DNA of 64,000 nt from Granulicella cerasi (lineage in GTDB: Bacteria; Acidobacteriota; Terriglobia; Terriglobales; Acidobacteriaceae), in the NCBI RefSeq assembly GCF_025685575.1, contig NZ_JAGSYD010000002.1, positions 434,001-498,000 on the forward strand. The letters run 5' to 3'. The translations under genes were made by a program, and so were the position numbers. Shown in pieces: positions 15,304 through 24,067 of this stretch. The notes beneath the pieces are model-generated. The model saw only the letters and a list, made by a program, of their open reading frames with translations, was not told the DNA's origin and searched no databases. Position 1 is the stretch's first letter. The number at the start of each line of letters is the position of its first letter.

Positions 15304-16294
15304 TGGGAAGCGCCACGATCTGCGTCGCTGGGGGTGCTGCAGGGCGTGTGATGGCGTCGACCGGGAAGCCGGCGTCACGCCAGCCCTGCAGCCCGCCGCG
15401 CAGAGGACGCACCTTACGCACACCGAGTTTGCGAAGTTGCAGCGCGATGCGAGCGCTGGTCTCTTCGCTGGGGCAGGTGCAAAAGAGCACGATGTCACGC
15501 TCCTGCGGGATGAGCGCACGGGACTTAACGAGTTCTTCTGGCGGGATGTGCAGAGCGCCGGGAAGCGTCTGCGGGTCATCACGAACATCGATCGGATGGC
15601 GGAGATCGACGATGAAGGGGCGCTGCTTGCCGATGCGATCGGCGTCGCCAATCATCGCCATCAGCTGGCCGGGCTCAAGGCGTAGACCGCGGAGTTCGTT
15701 GAGGAACAGGCGCCACCGCACAAAGCGATAGGTGAACACGGCGACGACGAGCAACAAAATAATGGGTGCGCCATGGCGCACGCCCATACCGAGCAACTCA
15801 TGCGAACGGCGCACAAGGTCGCCGATGAAGCGGCCCGCGAAGAGCCACGCTGAGGCCCACAGCAAAGTGCCCGCCAAGTCATAGGTGAGGAATTCGCCGT
15901 AAGGAATGCGTGCCTGACCAGCGATGGGTGCGGCCATCGTGTTCAGGCCGGGCACCCATTTGCTGAAGAGCAGGACGACCGGTCCACGCTTGGTGACGCG
16001 GGTTTGCGCGTTCGTAACGCAGTTGTCGGCTTCGAGCGAGAACTTGCAAAGAAGCTGCAGAAACCGCGTCCCGAAACGTTTGCCGAGCATGTACCAAAGC
16101 GAGTCTGAAACGAGGCAGGCGAGGAGGATCAGCAGGATCGAATACGAAACATGCAGTTTGTGCGCGGCAGACATGGTGCCCGCGGCGATCATGATCGGGA
16201 ACGACGGAATCGGCACACCGGCCTGTTCGATCAGCACCCAGCCAAAGATGACCGAGTAAGCATGATGCAAGAACAGCCGCATGGCCCAACTCAT
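15281..16294 (-). CDS. DedA-family membrane protein fused to rhodanese domain
   Basis: 337 residues from the ATG at 16294 (AGAGGG eight bases upstream). Residues 1-205 form a DedA/SNARE-associated (VTT) membrane domain with the signatures VPIPSFPIMIAAGTMSA, LVSDSLWYMLGKRFG and FSKWVPGLNTMAAPIAG. DedA proteins act in membrane homeostasis and undecaprenyl-phosphate recycling. After a charged linker, residues about 225-310 form a rhodanese-like domain: FIVDLRHPIDVRDDP, GALHIPPEEL, then the loop VLFCTCPSEETSA with the Cys expected of an active sulfurtransferase, and PLRGGLQGWRDAGFPV. The domain would face the cytoplasm if the last helix ends inside. Confidence 0.86.
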   Translation of the reverse strand: MSWAMRLFLHHAYSVIFGWVLIEQAGVPIPSFPIMIAAGTMSAAHKLHVSYSILLILLACLVSDSLWYMLGKRFGTRFLQLLCKFSLEADNCVTNAQTRVTKRGPVVLLFSKWVPGLNTMAAPIAGQARIPYGEFLTYDLAGTLLWASAWLFAGRFIGDLVRRSHELLGMGVRHGAPIILLLVVAVFTYRFVRWRLFLNELRGLRLEPGQLMAMIGDADRIGKQRPFIVDLRHPIDVRDDPQTLPGALHIPPEELVKSRALIPQERDIVLFCTCPSEETSARIALQLRKLGVRKVRPLRGGLQGWRDAGFPVDAITRPAAPPATQIVALPITPANGN

Positions 16295-16385
16295 TTGCAA
16301 TTCCCTCTATGGGTGTAGATGCACCACGTGTGAACAGGATGCGACACCTATCGGAATTGTCGGCTCACGCCAACGCAAAAGCAAT

Positions 16386-16413
16386 GGCCGCCTGAGGAAT
16401 ATCCTCGGCGGCC
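16386..16413. terminator. terminator between dps and dedA promoter region
   Basis: Stem GGCCGCC(T)GAGGA / TCCTC-GGCGGCC with an ATA loop and a single bulge. Read in the dps direction, the stem is followed by a T-rich stretch (ATTGCTTTTGCG). It lies 42 bases after the dps stop. Confidence 0.75.
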
Positions 16414-16454
16414 GTTGCGTTGTGTCTCGTTTTGCCAATTCCAGTCGCTTTCGA

Positions 16455-17051
16455 CTACTCCGCGTAGGTGAGCGGCATGTCTACGAGATGCTGACCGATG
16501 AACCAGCTCTGCAGCTCATTGCCGCGCAGAATGTCAGAGACGACCATATCGTTGGTGCCGTCGTCGCCCGCTTCATCTGCAGCTTCTGCGATATCGTGGC
16601 AGTCCTGCATGATCGTCTTGTGTGCCTCGAGCAGACGAGCAATCTGCACCGGCACTTCTTCGCGTCCGCGCGGCGGAGCGGGGATCTTCGTGACTTCAGC
16701 CACGTCGCCGCCCATCGCGATCGAGACGCCGCCAAGCAGCTGGATGCGCTCTGCGATCGTATCCACCATCTCTACCTGCTGCTCGAAATGCTTGTCGAAG
16801 AGCAGATGGAGCTGCATGAAGGTCGGCCCTGCGACCTGCCAGTGGTGCTTCTTGTACATGTCGCGAAGCTGGATGGAGTCAGCGAGGAGCTGGTTGAGTT
16901 TCTTACACATGTCGGCGCGAACCTTCGCGTCCAAACGATGCGGGAGATCCTGCACCACGTCGCCCCACTTCTGAATTTCGCGGGCCTTCTGGTGCCAGTT
17001 CTCGGTGACAAAATCTTTCTTGCCTTCAACCTTCTTAAGTGCGACTGCCAT
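16455..17051 (-). CDS. dps: Dps-family ferritin-like DNA-protection protein
   Basis: 198 residues, slightly longer than classical Dps because of a ~25-residue lysine-rich N-terminal extension that could contact DNA. The ferroxidase region is recognisable: KKHHWQVAGPTFMQLHLLFD (His/Trp/Asp) followed by KHFEQQVEMVDTIAERIQLLGG. Dps dodecamers oxidise and store iron and shield DNA under oxidative or starvation stress. GGAGAGGAG precedes the ATG. The gene stands alone, with a terminator after it and another in front of it that belongs to the efflux genes, so it has its own promoter in the ~60-base gap. Confidence 0.9.
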   Translation of the reverse strand: MAVALKKVEGKKDFVTENWHQKAREIQKWGDVVQDLPHRLDAKVRADMCKKLNQLLADSIQLRDMYKKHHWQVAGPTFMQLHLLFDKHFEQQVEMVDTIAERIQLLGGVSIAMGGDVAEVTKIPAPPRGREEVPVQIARLLEAHKTIMQDCHDIAEAADEAGDDGTNDMVVSDILRGNELQSWFIGQHLVDMPLTYAE

Positions 17052-17110
17052 GGTTTAAATCTCCTCTCCAAGCTAGGATGCGAAATCCTGCGGCGAAGTT
17101 TGCACAAGAA

Positions 17111-17138
17111 AAACGCGAGAGCCGAAGCTCTCGCGTTT
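17111..17138 (-). terminator. rho-independent terminator after emrA-like gene
   Basis: A perfect 12-bp stem, AAACGCGAGAGC with GCTCTCGCGTTT, around a 4-base loop. On the minus strand it runs into TTTTTCTTG. It ends the TolC-EmrA transcript 18 bases after the stop. Confidence 0.9.
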
Positions 17139-17155
17139 CCGTGTTCCTGCTGGAT

Positions 17156-18484
17156 TTACTTGATGTGAACGCTGGGGACCACGCTCATGCCGGGGCGAAG
17201 TGCGTTGTCGCCGTTCTCCTTATCCAGGTTCGTGAAGTCGATGCGAACGGGGATACGCTGCACCACCTTCACATAGTTGCCGGTAGCGTTCTCCGGCGGG
17301 AAGAGGCTGAGGCGCGAACCCGTAGCACCGCCCACCTGCGTGATCTTGCCCTCAAAGTGACGGCCGCCGAGGGCATCCACTTCGATGTCGACCTTCTGGT
17401 CCTTCTGCATCTTGGCAAGCTGCGTTTCCTTGAAGTTCGCGGTCACCCAGAGGTTCCTGAGCGGCACGATCGTCAGGAGGTCCTGACCCACGCCAAGGTT
17501 CTCGCCGACATCTACGTTCTTCTTCGAAACGATGCCGTCGATGGGAGCCACGATCTTCGCGTACGAGAGGTTCAGCTTAGCCTGATCGACCTTCGCCTGA
17601 GCCTGCTGCACCGATGCGAGAGCTGCGTTGGCCTTCGCCTGCTGCACCTTCACCTGCTGCGGAGCGTTCTGACGGGACTGTACGTCCTGCGCCTGAGCGC
17701 GAGCGAGCTGGGCCTCAGCTGCAGTGACCTGCTGCTGCGAAGCGGCTGCCGAGCGTTCTGCCTCGTCCAACTGAGCCTGCGTTGCGGTCGCCGTCGCCAC
17801 AGCCTGATCGAACTGCTGCTTGGAGATCACGTCCTTGGCAACGAGCGGCGTGTAACGATCGACGTCGATCTTCGCCTTGAGCGCGTTGGCCTTAGCCTGC
17901 GCGATGCGCGAGCGAGCGGCCTCGGCATTCGCCTGGGCCTGCTGCACGGTGGCCACGTTGTTCGCCACGCCGGTGTTCGAGGTCTGCACATCGGTGCGGA
18001 CGTTCACGCCGGTGATCGGCACGTTGACCGACTCCTGTATGTACTGCGCCTGCGCCGTTGCAAGGCTGGCTTCAGCCTGCTCGAGGGCAACCTGCAGATC
18101 CTTGGGGTCGAGCTCGGCGATCGGATCGCCAGCCTTCACCATCTGCTGATCGGTCACGTCCACGTGGATGACCTGTCCGGCCACACGGGCACTGACCTGG
18201 AAGAGGTCGCCGTCTACCTGTGCGTCATCGGTGTCTTCGGTGAAGGTCGAGCGCCAGTAGAAGAAGCCCGCGCCGAGCACGAGCAGCACGACGACGATCA
18301 AGATGATCGCCTTGCGCTTGGAGCTCTTCTCCGGTGTCTCCTCAGGCTGCTGATCCTTCTTGCCGTCCTGCGGCTGGCCCTGCTGGGCGTTTCCACCCTG
18401 CGGCTGGATCTGGACGGTGCCTGAGATCTGCGCGGTCTGCGCACCTTCCGGCTGTTGTTGATGCTGATCGTTATTATCCGCCAC
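17156..18484 (-). CDS. EmrA/HlyD-type membrane fusion protein
   Basis: 442 residues. Residues 1-57 are a Gln-rich cytoplasmic tail, 58-77 one transmembrane helix, then TDDAQVDGDLFQVSARVAGQV, the biotinyl-lipoyl entry typical of EmrA. About 115-310 is a long Ala/Gln-rich coiled coil, then a second lipoyl half (AKIVAPIDGIVSKKNVDVGENLGVGQDL) and a beta-barrel domain. Such proteins bridge an inner-membrane MFS pump (EmrB) and a TolC channel for drug or fatty-acid export. The TolC gene lies 2 bases upstream, but no emrB-type permease is adjacent. The coiled coil, much longer than the minimum, should reach deep into the periplasm. Confidence 0.9.
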   Translation of the reverse strand: MADNNDQHQQQPEGAQTAQISGTVQIQPQGGNAQQGQPQDGKKDQQPEETPEKSSKRKAIILIVVVLLVLGAGFFYWRSTFTEDTDDAQVDGDLFQVSARVAGQVIHVDVTDQQMVKAGDPIAELDPKDLQVALEQAEASLATAQAQYIQESVNVPITGVNVRTDVQTSNTGVANNVATVQQAQANAEAARSRIAQAKANALKAKIDVDRYTPLVAKDVISKQQFDQAVATATATQAQLDEAERSAAASQQQVTAAEAQLARAQAQDVQSRQNAPQQVKVQQAKANAALASVQQAQAKVDQAKLNLSYAKIVAPIDGIVSKKNVDVGENLGVGQDLLTIVPLRNLWVTANFKETQLAKMQKDQKVDIEVDALGGRHFEGKITQVGGATGSRLSLFPPENATGNYVKVVQRIPVRIDFTNLDKENGDNALRPGMSVVPSVHIK

Positions 18485-18486
18485 GC

Positions 18487-20028
18487 TTACTTTCCTCCGA
18501 GATAATCCTGCGAATTCGTTGCCGCTACACCCAGCGCACGAGCCAATGCAAGCTTCGCGATGTTGTGCTGGTAGAGCGCGCTAATGTACTGATCGTTGGC
18601 CTGCTGGAACTGCGTCTGCGCCTGCGAAACGGGGAGCGAGTCCGCGACACCCACATGGAAGCGCTGCTGCGCTTCGCTGAGGGCTTCACGAGCCAGTTCC
18701 ACATTGCTCTGCGCTGCATCCACCAGCTTGGCCGAGCTTTGAATATCCAGAATGGCGTCGCGAACATCCGCGTTCACCTGCTGCACCTGGTCCGAGTACG
18801 AGGCCTTCGCCTGGTCCAACTGGGCCTGTGCAACATCCTGGTCACCGTGCATCTTGGCGATCTGCAGCACCGGGGTGCTGAGGGTGCCCTGCGCGGTGAA
18901 GGTGCCGTGCGAGTGAGCCGGCGTCGTTCCGAGGTCACCGTAGTCGCCGGAGAAGCTGAGCGCCGGAAGCTGTTCGGTCACCGCAGCCTTCTTGGCCGAC
19001 TCCGCAGCCTTCAGCTTTTCCGCTGAAGCAGCGAGATCCTTGCGAGCCGCGAGCGCAGACTGGAAAGCCGCGTTCGGGTCAGGGGTCTCCAATGTCTTAT
19101 AAGGAGCCGAGTCCGATAGCGTGAACTTCTGGTCAAGCGGCAGACCAATCACGCGCGCCAGAGCCAGCTTGTCCTTCTCGAGCGAGTTCGTCGTCGAGAT
19201 CAACTGCTGCTGCTGCGTCTGCACGTCCACCTGCGTACGAAGCACATCGATGCGCGGCGCGGTGCCGGCTGCGTGGTTGTCGCGTGCCTGCTTGGCCGAG
19301 AGTTCAGCGGTCTGCAACTCAGCCTGAACGGCGTTGATGCGGGCCTGATCGGCGATGCAGAGCAGATAGGCGTTGCCCACGGAGAGCACCACGAGGTCGC
19401 GAGCATCCTGCGCGGTCAGCTTGGCAGCCTCAAAGTTGTGCTTGGCGGCAACGTAGTTGTTGATCGACTGCACATTGATGAGGTTCTGCGTCAGATAGGC
19501 GCGGAAGTCGAAGACCTGGAAGGGTCCGATGATCGGGTTGATGCCGGGGAACTTCAGGCCGTAAGCCGCGAGATTCACCTGCTCCACCGTATAGGTGGCG
19601 GCGGCGGTCACGGTCGGCAGCAACTGCTGGAGCTGCTGCAGGCGCTCGCCACTGGCCTGCTTTTGCGAAGAGCTCTGCAGCACCAGGCCGAGGTTGTTCT
19701 TCAGGCCGCGCTGGATCGCGTCATCGATCGTCAGGGCGAGGACGTCCTGCGTCGCCTTATCGCGGACGATCGACCCTTTGTAGCTCGGGTCGTTCGATCC
19801 CTGCGTCGGCGTGACCGACGGGCCGGGCTGCGAAAGCTGCTGCTGGATGCCCTGGACCTGCTGGATGGCGCTGCCGGAGCTGGCACCTGATCCCTGCGAA
19901 GAACCCGGGCCGCCTGTCTGCGCGGCGGCAGACGCACTCAGAGCAGCCATGACGGCAAGCGTCACGGCGCACAGACGGGCGTTGGGCCTCGCGGTCACTC
20001 GGTGAATATTTTCAGACATATCGTTCAT
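18487..20028 (-). CDS. TolC-family outer-membrane efflux protein
   Basis: 513 residues from the ATG at 20028; another ATG at 20019 is equally possible, and neither has a strong SD. A signal peptide ends near ASAAAQT. After a Gly/Ser/Gln-rich linker, two OEP repeats of long amphipathic helices follow, with the family motifs LTIDDAIQRGLKNNLGL and ALSEAQQRFHVGVADSLPVSQAQ. It forms the outer-membrane trimeric channel for the EmrA-like adaptor that follows directly (2-base gap). Divergent from the Gfo/Idh/MocA gene at 20211; promoters for both should lie in the ~180 bases between. Confidence 0.9.
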   Translation of the reverse strand: MNDMSENIHRVTARPNARLCAVTLAVMAALSASAAAQTGGPGSSQGSGASSGSAIQQVQGIQQQLSQPGPSVTPTQGSNDPSYKGSIVRDKATQDVLALTIDDAIQRGLKNNLGLVLQSSSQKQASGERLQQLQQLLPTVTAAATYTVEQVNLAAYGLKFPGINPIIGPFQVFDFRAYLTQNLINVQSINNYVAAKHNFEAAKLTAQDARDLVVLSVGNAYLLCIADQARINAVQAELQTAELSAKQARDNHAAGTAPRIDVLRTQVDVQTQQQQLISTTNSLEKDKLALARVIGLPLDQKFTLSDSAPYKTLETPDPNAAFQSALAARKDLAASAEKLKAAESAKKAAVTEQLPALSFSGDYGDLGTTPAHSHGTFTAQGTLSTPVLQIAKMHGDQDVAQAQLDQAKASYSDQVQQVNADVRDAILDIQSSAKLVDAAQSNVELAREALSEAQQRFHVGVADSLPVSQAQTQFQQANDQYISALYQHNIAKLALARALGVAATNSQDYLGGK

Positions 20029-20210
20029 CGTAAATGGTGGCCTGCCCACTGGTTCGCCCAATCGCCCGGAACGGGCAGGTTGAACCGTGAGAAATAGGGC
20101 CGTCCCTTAGAAGATGCTGAAAGGAGGCAAAGGTATGCAAAAAGTAAGTGAAGATTTCCTCAGATCTTGCGGCCGGGGCTCCCGGAGGACAGAGCGGTAG
20201 ACTGGGCGAC

Positions 20211-21299
20211 ATGAGCAATTCCCTGCCGATTCGCGTCGCCGTCGTGGGATTTGGCCTTGGTGGCCGGGTCTTTCATTGCCCTTTTGTCAGCGCAGTTCCG
20301 GGGCTGGAGCTGGCCGGAATCGTGCAGCGCCGTGGCGACTCCGCCGCAGAAGCGTACCCCTCGGCCACGATTTTTCGCTCCTCTGAAGAGATGCTCGCCG
20401 ATCCGTCGATCGATCTCGTCGCGGTCACTACGCCGAACGAGACACACTTCCCGCTGGCGAAGGCCGCTCTGGAAGCGGGAAAGCACGTCGTGGTCGACAA
20501 ACCGATGTGCGGAACCTCAGCGCAGGTGCGCGAACTCATCGACCTCTCCAAGGTGCAAGGCAAGGTGCTCGCGCCCTTCCACAACCGTCGCTTTGACGGT
20601 GATTTTCTTACCGTGAAGAAACTGCTGGCGGAGGGAGCTCTGGGCCGCGTGGCGCAAATCTTCTCGCGTTTCGAGCGTTTCCGTCCTGAACCCCGCGCAG
20701 GCAGCTGGAAAGAAGCGAGCGGCGACGATACCGGCCTGCTCTTTGATCTCGGGCCGCATGTTGTCGATCAGGCGCTCGCCCTCTTCGGCACTCCCGCCCG
20801 CGTCTCCGCTTCGGTCCGCCGCGAGCGCGACCAAACTGCGATCGATGACGCCTTTACCGTGGTGCTCGAGTACGACCAGCCCGCGTTGCGCTATACCTGC
20901 GAGGCCACGCTGCTCTCTGCCGAGCCGCAGCCGCGCTTCGTCGTGCAGGGTACGCGCGGAAGCTACGTCAAGCACGGGGTTGACCCGCAGGAACCGGCGC
21001 TGGTCGGAGGGGCGCAAGTGCCGCCGACCGAGTCTGCAGAGCCTTGGCTGGATGAGCCGGAGTCCGCCTGGGGGCGGCTGACGGTCTCCGACGAGACAGG
21101 CGATCCGGCCTCGCTGAAGACCGCGCCGCTGCGCACGGAGACCGGCGACTACCGCCGCTTTTACGCAAGCGTGCGTGATGCGGTGCGAGGCGAGGCCCCG
21201 CTCGCGATCCCGGCAGAGGACGCTTTCCGCGTCGCACGACTGTTGGAGCTGGCGTTGGCCTCCAGTCGCGAGCGTCGTACCCTGGCGGTTGAGCTGTAG
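20211..21299 (+). CDS. Gfo/Idh/MocA-family oxidoreductase
   Basis: 362 residues from the ATG at 20211. An N-terminal Rossmann fold (RVAVVGFGLGGRVFHCPF) binds NAD(P). DLVAVTTPNETHFPLAKAALEAGKHVVVDKP contains the family EKP-type motif as DKP, and a C-terminal alpha/beta domain begins near GALGRVAQIFSRFERFRP. The overall similarity is to the YdgJ/YvaA-like scyllo-inositol or unspecified sugar dehydrogenases, with conserved DLGPHVVDQAL. The protein is cytoplasmic, with no signal peptide. It stands alone before mutS (a 65-base gap), so no pathway can be read from context. Confidence 0.85.
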   Translation: MSNSLPIRVAVVGFGLGGRVFHCPFVSAVPGLELAGIVQRRGDSAAEAYPSATIFRSSEEMLADPSIDLVAVTTPNETHFPLAKAALEAGKHVVVDKPMCGTSAQVRELIDLSKVQGKVLAPFHNRRFDGDFLTVKKLLAEGALGRVAQIFSRFERFRPEPRAGSWKEASGDDTGLLFDLGPHVVDQALALFGTPARVSASVRRERDQTAIDDAFTVVLEYDQPALRYTCEATLLSAEPQPRFVVQGTRGSYVKHGVDPQEPALVGGAQVPPTESAEPWLDEPESAWGRLTVSDETGDPASLKTAPLRTETGDYRRFYASVRDAVRGEAPLAIPAEDAFRVARLLELALASSRERRTLAVEL

Positions 21300-21364
21300 T
21301 GGATCACGGTCGAGCAGTTTCGGACCAGCTATCCACACCGCGCGCGGCGATATCCTGAGTGCGC

Positions 21365-24067
21365 ATGAGCACAATCGCCGCGCCACCACCGGAAACGCTC
21401 TCGCCCGCCATGCGGCAGTACCGCGCGGCGAAGGACGCGCACCCTGATGCGTTGCTCTTCTTCCGCATGGGCGACTTCTATGAGCTCTTCTACGAAGACG
21501 CGGTCGTGGCCTCGCGCGAGCTGCAGTTGACCCTTACCGCACGCGACAAGGCGCGCTCCGTGCCGATGTGCGGCGTGCCGTATCACTCAGCCGGAACGTA
21601 TCTGCAACGATTGCTGCGGCTCGGCTTTCGCGTCGCCATCTGCGAGCAGATGGAAGACCCTAAGCAGGCGAAGGGCGTGGTGCGCCGCGAAGTAACGCGC
21701 GTGATGACGCCGGGCACAGCGCTCGACGCAACGCTCGCAGCGAGCGAGTCGCAGTGGTTGGCTTCGCTGGCGACAATCGGCTCCGGCACCAATGTCTGCA
21801 TCGGCGTGGCATCGATGGATTTGTCGACCGGCGACTTCCGCGCAACGGAGTTTACCGGCGCGCAGGCGTGGCCGATGGCGCTCGATGAACTCTCGCGCAT
21901 GAACCCGGCTGAAGTGCTCTCCGCACGCGGGCTGGCGGTGGACGCGGCGCAGGCGAGCTTCGAGGCTGAACGCAGGGAAGAAGGCTCCGCCGGAACCACG
22001 CTCATCGCGGGTTCGAAATCGGAGCTCGAAGAGTGGGTCTTCCACGACGAGTACGCGATCCCGTTGTTGCAACAGCAGCTTCGCGTGCACTCGCTGGATG
22101 GCATGGGGTTAGGCAACCACGCGGCTGCGGCAACGGCTGCAGGCGCTATCGTGCATTACCTGCGCGCGACGAAGCAAGGCGCGCTCGAGCACCTCGACAC
22201 GATTCGCTACTACGAGCAGCGCGATTGCCTCGAACTCGACGCGGTGAGCGTGCGGAACCTCGAGCTTGTCGAACCGCTCTTCTCCTCCGAAGGCCCGCAG
22301 ACGACGCTCTTCTACACGCTCGACGCCTGCATGACACCCATGGGCAAGCGCCTGCTGCGGGCGCAGTTGCTGAGGCCAATGCAATCGCTCGACGCGATTC
22401 AAGCGCGACTTGATGCGGTCGGCCTTGCCGCTGCGGATATTCGTCGGCGCGAAGAGGTGCGGCGCTCTCTCGATGGCGTCCTCGACATGGAACGCCTGCT
22501 GGGGCGCGTGGCATTAGACTCTGCAGGGCCGCGTGATCTTGTAGCGCTCGGCGCAACGCTCGCGCGACTGCCCGGTGTGCGTGTGGCTGCGGCAGATCTC
22601 GGGGATAACGGCAATCGTTGGGCTGCGCTCACAGCGGCGCTCGATCCGCTCAGCGACCTATACGAGATGATTACACGCACGCTGGTCGACGAGCCGCCGG
22701 TCGCGCTCTTCGACGGCAACTACATCCGCATTGGCGTTGATGCCGAGCTGGATGAGCTGCGCGGACTTTCGACCTCTGGCCGTGAACGCATCGCGGCCAT
22801 CGAAGAGCGCGAGCGCGAGCGCACGGGTATCAGCTCCTTGAAGGTTCGCTTCAACTCGGTCTTCGGTTACTACCTCGAAGTGACAAAGGCGAACGCAAAA
22901 GCAGTGCCTGCGGACTACGAGCGCAAGCAGACGCTTGTGAACGCCGAGCGCTTTACGACGCCTGAGCTGAAAGAGCTGGAGACCAAGATCCTCACCGCGC
23001 AGGAACGCTCGACTGAAATTGAACGGCGCATCTTCGGCGAGCTTCGTCGGCAGGTACTCGAGTCCGCGCATCGCATTCGTGAAGCGGCGCGCCACGTCGC
23101 AGAGATCGATCTGCTCGGTTGCTTTGCGCACGTTGCCGCACTGCGCGGCTGGGCCAAGCCAGAGGTCAACCATAGCGGCATCCTTGAGTTGGTGAACGCG
23201 CGGCATCCAGTGATCGAACGCCGCATGGAAGAGACCGGCAGCGGCCGCTTCGTGCCGAACTCCCTGCACCTCTGCTCTTCGGATGACGCAGGCAAAGACC
23301 CTTCGCTGCTGCTCATCACCGGCCCGAACATGGGCGGTAAGTCAACATATCTACGCACGGCTGCGCTGCTCACGATCTTGGCGCACTGCGGCTCGTTTGT
23401 GCCGGCGGAGAGCATGAAGCTTGGCCTCGCCGACCGAGTTTTCACGCGTATCGGCGCGAGCGATAACGTAGCGCGCGGCCGATCCACCTTCATGGTGGAG
23501 ATGACCGAGACCGCCGCGATCCTCAACACTGCGACCTCACGCTCCCTCGTGCTGCTCGATGAAATGGGACGCGGTACCGCAACATACGACGGCCTCTCGC
23601 TCGCGTGGGCCGCAGTCGAGCATCTGCATGATCGCATTGGAGCGCGCACGCTCTTCGCGACGCATTATCACGAGCTCACGCTGCTCGCCGATCGGCTGCA
23701 TCATTTGCGCAACGTGCGCGTGACGGTGCGTGAATCTTCGGGCGGCATCGTTTTCCTGCACACGGTAGAAGCAGGTGCTGCGAACAAGAGTTACGGTATC
23801 GAGGTTGCTCGGCTCGCAGGCTTGCCGCCTGCGGTGGTGCAGCGCGCGCGTGAGGTCTTGAAGCTGCATGAGAAGGCAGAGTCCCAACAAGTGCGCGATG
23901 CGTTGCCGACGAAGGACGCGGCGCCGCAGATGCAGATGACGATGTTCACGCCGCTCTCGCAGCGCATTGTCGATCGCATCGAGCTGACGGACATTGACAA
24001 CCTGACGCCGCGTGAAGCGTTGACGCTGCTCGCCGAGTTGCAAAGCGAACTGAAGGGCGGCGCATGA
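21365..24067 (+). CDS. mutS: DNA mismatch repair protein MutS
   Basis: 900 residues from the ATG at 21365 (a GTG two codons earlier is possible). Domain I carries the mismatch-reading Phe-x-Glu in FFRMGDFYELF (about residues 32-42), followed by MCGVPYHSAGTYLQRLL. Connector, lever and clamp domains follow, then the ATPase: Walker A GPNMGGKSTYLRTAA near residue 653, the GRSTFMVEM signature loop and Walker B LVLLDEMGRGTATYDG near 728. MutS binds mismatches as a dimer and recruits MutL. The end overlaps the anmK start by four bases (ATGA), so translation is coupled. Confidence 0.97.
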   Translation: MSTIAAPPPETLSPAMRQYRAAKDAHPDALLFFRMGDFYELFYEDAVVASRELQLTLTARDKARSVPMCGVPYHSAGTYLQRLLRLGFRVAICEQMEDPKQAKGVVRREVTRVMTPGTALDATLAASESQWLASLATIGSGTNVCIGVASMDLSTGDFRATEFTGAQAWPMALDELSRMNPAEVLSARGLAVDAAQASFEAERREEGSAGTTLIAGSKSELEEWVFHDEYAIPLLQQQLRVHSLDGMGLGNHAAAATAAGAIVHYLRATKQGALEHLDTIRYYEQRDCLELDAVSVRNLELVEPLFSSEGPQTTLFYTLDACMTPMGKRLLRAQLLRPMQSLDAIQARLDAVGLAAADIRRREEVRRSLDGVLDMERLLGRVALDSAGPRDLVALGATLARLPGVRVAAADLGDNGNRWAALTAALDPLSDLYEMITRTLVDEPPVALFDGNYIRIGVDAELDELRGLSTSGRERIAAIEERERERTGISSLKVRFNSVFGYYLEVTKANAKAVPADYERKQTLVNAERFTTPELKELETKILTAQERSTEIERRIFGELRRQVLESAHRIREAARHVAEIDLLGCFAHVAALRGWAKPEVNHSGILELVNARHPVIERRMEETGSGRFVPNSLHLCSSDDAGKDPSLLLITGPNMGGKSTYLRTAALLTILAHCGSFVPAESMKLGLADRVFTRIGASDNVARGRSTFMVEMTETAAILNTATSRSLVLLDEMGRGTATYDGLSLAWAAVEHLHDRIGARTLFATHYHELTLLADRLHHLRNVRVTVRESSGGIVFLHTVEAGAANKSYGIEVARLAGLPPAVVQRAREVLKLHEKAESQQVRDALPTKDAAPQMQMTMFTPLSQRIVDRIELTDIDNLTPREALTLLAELQSELKGGA

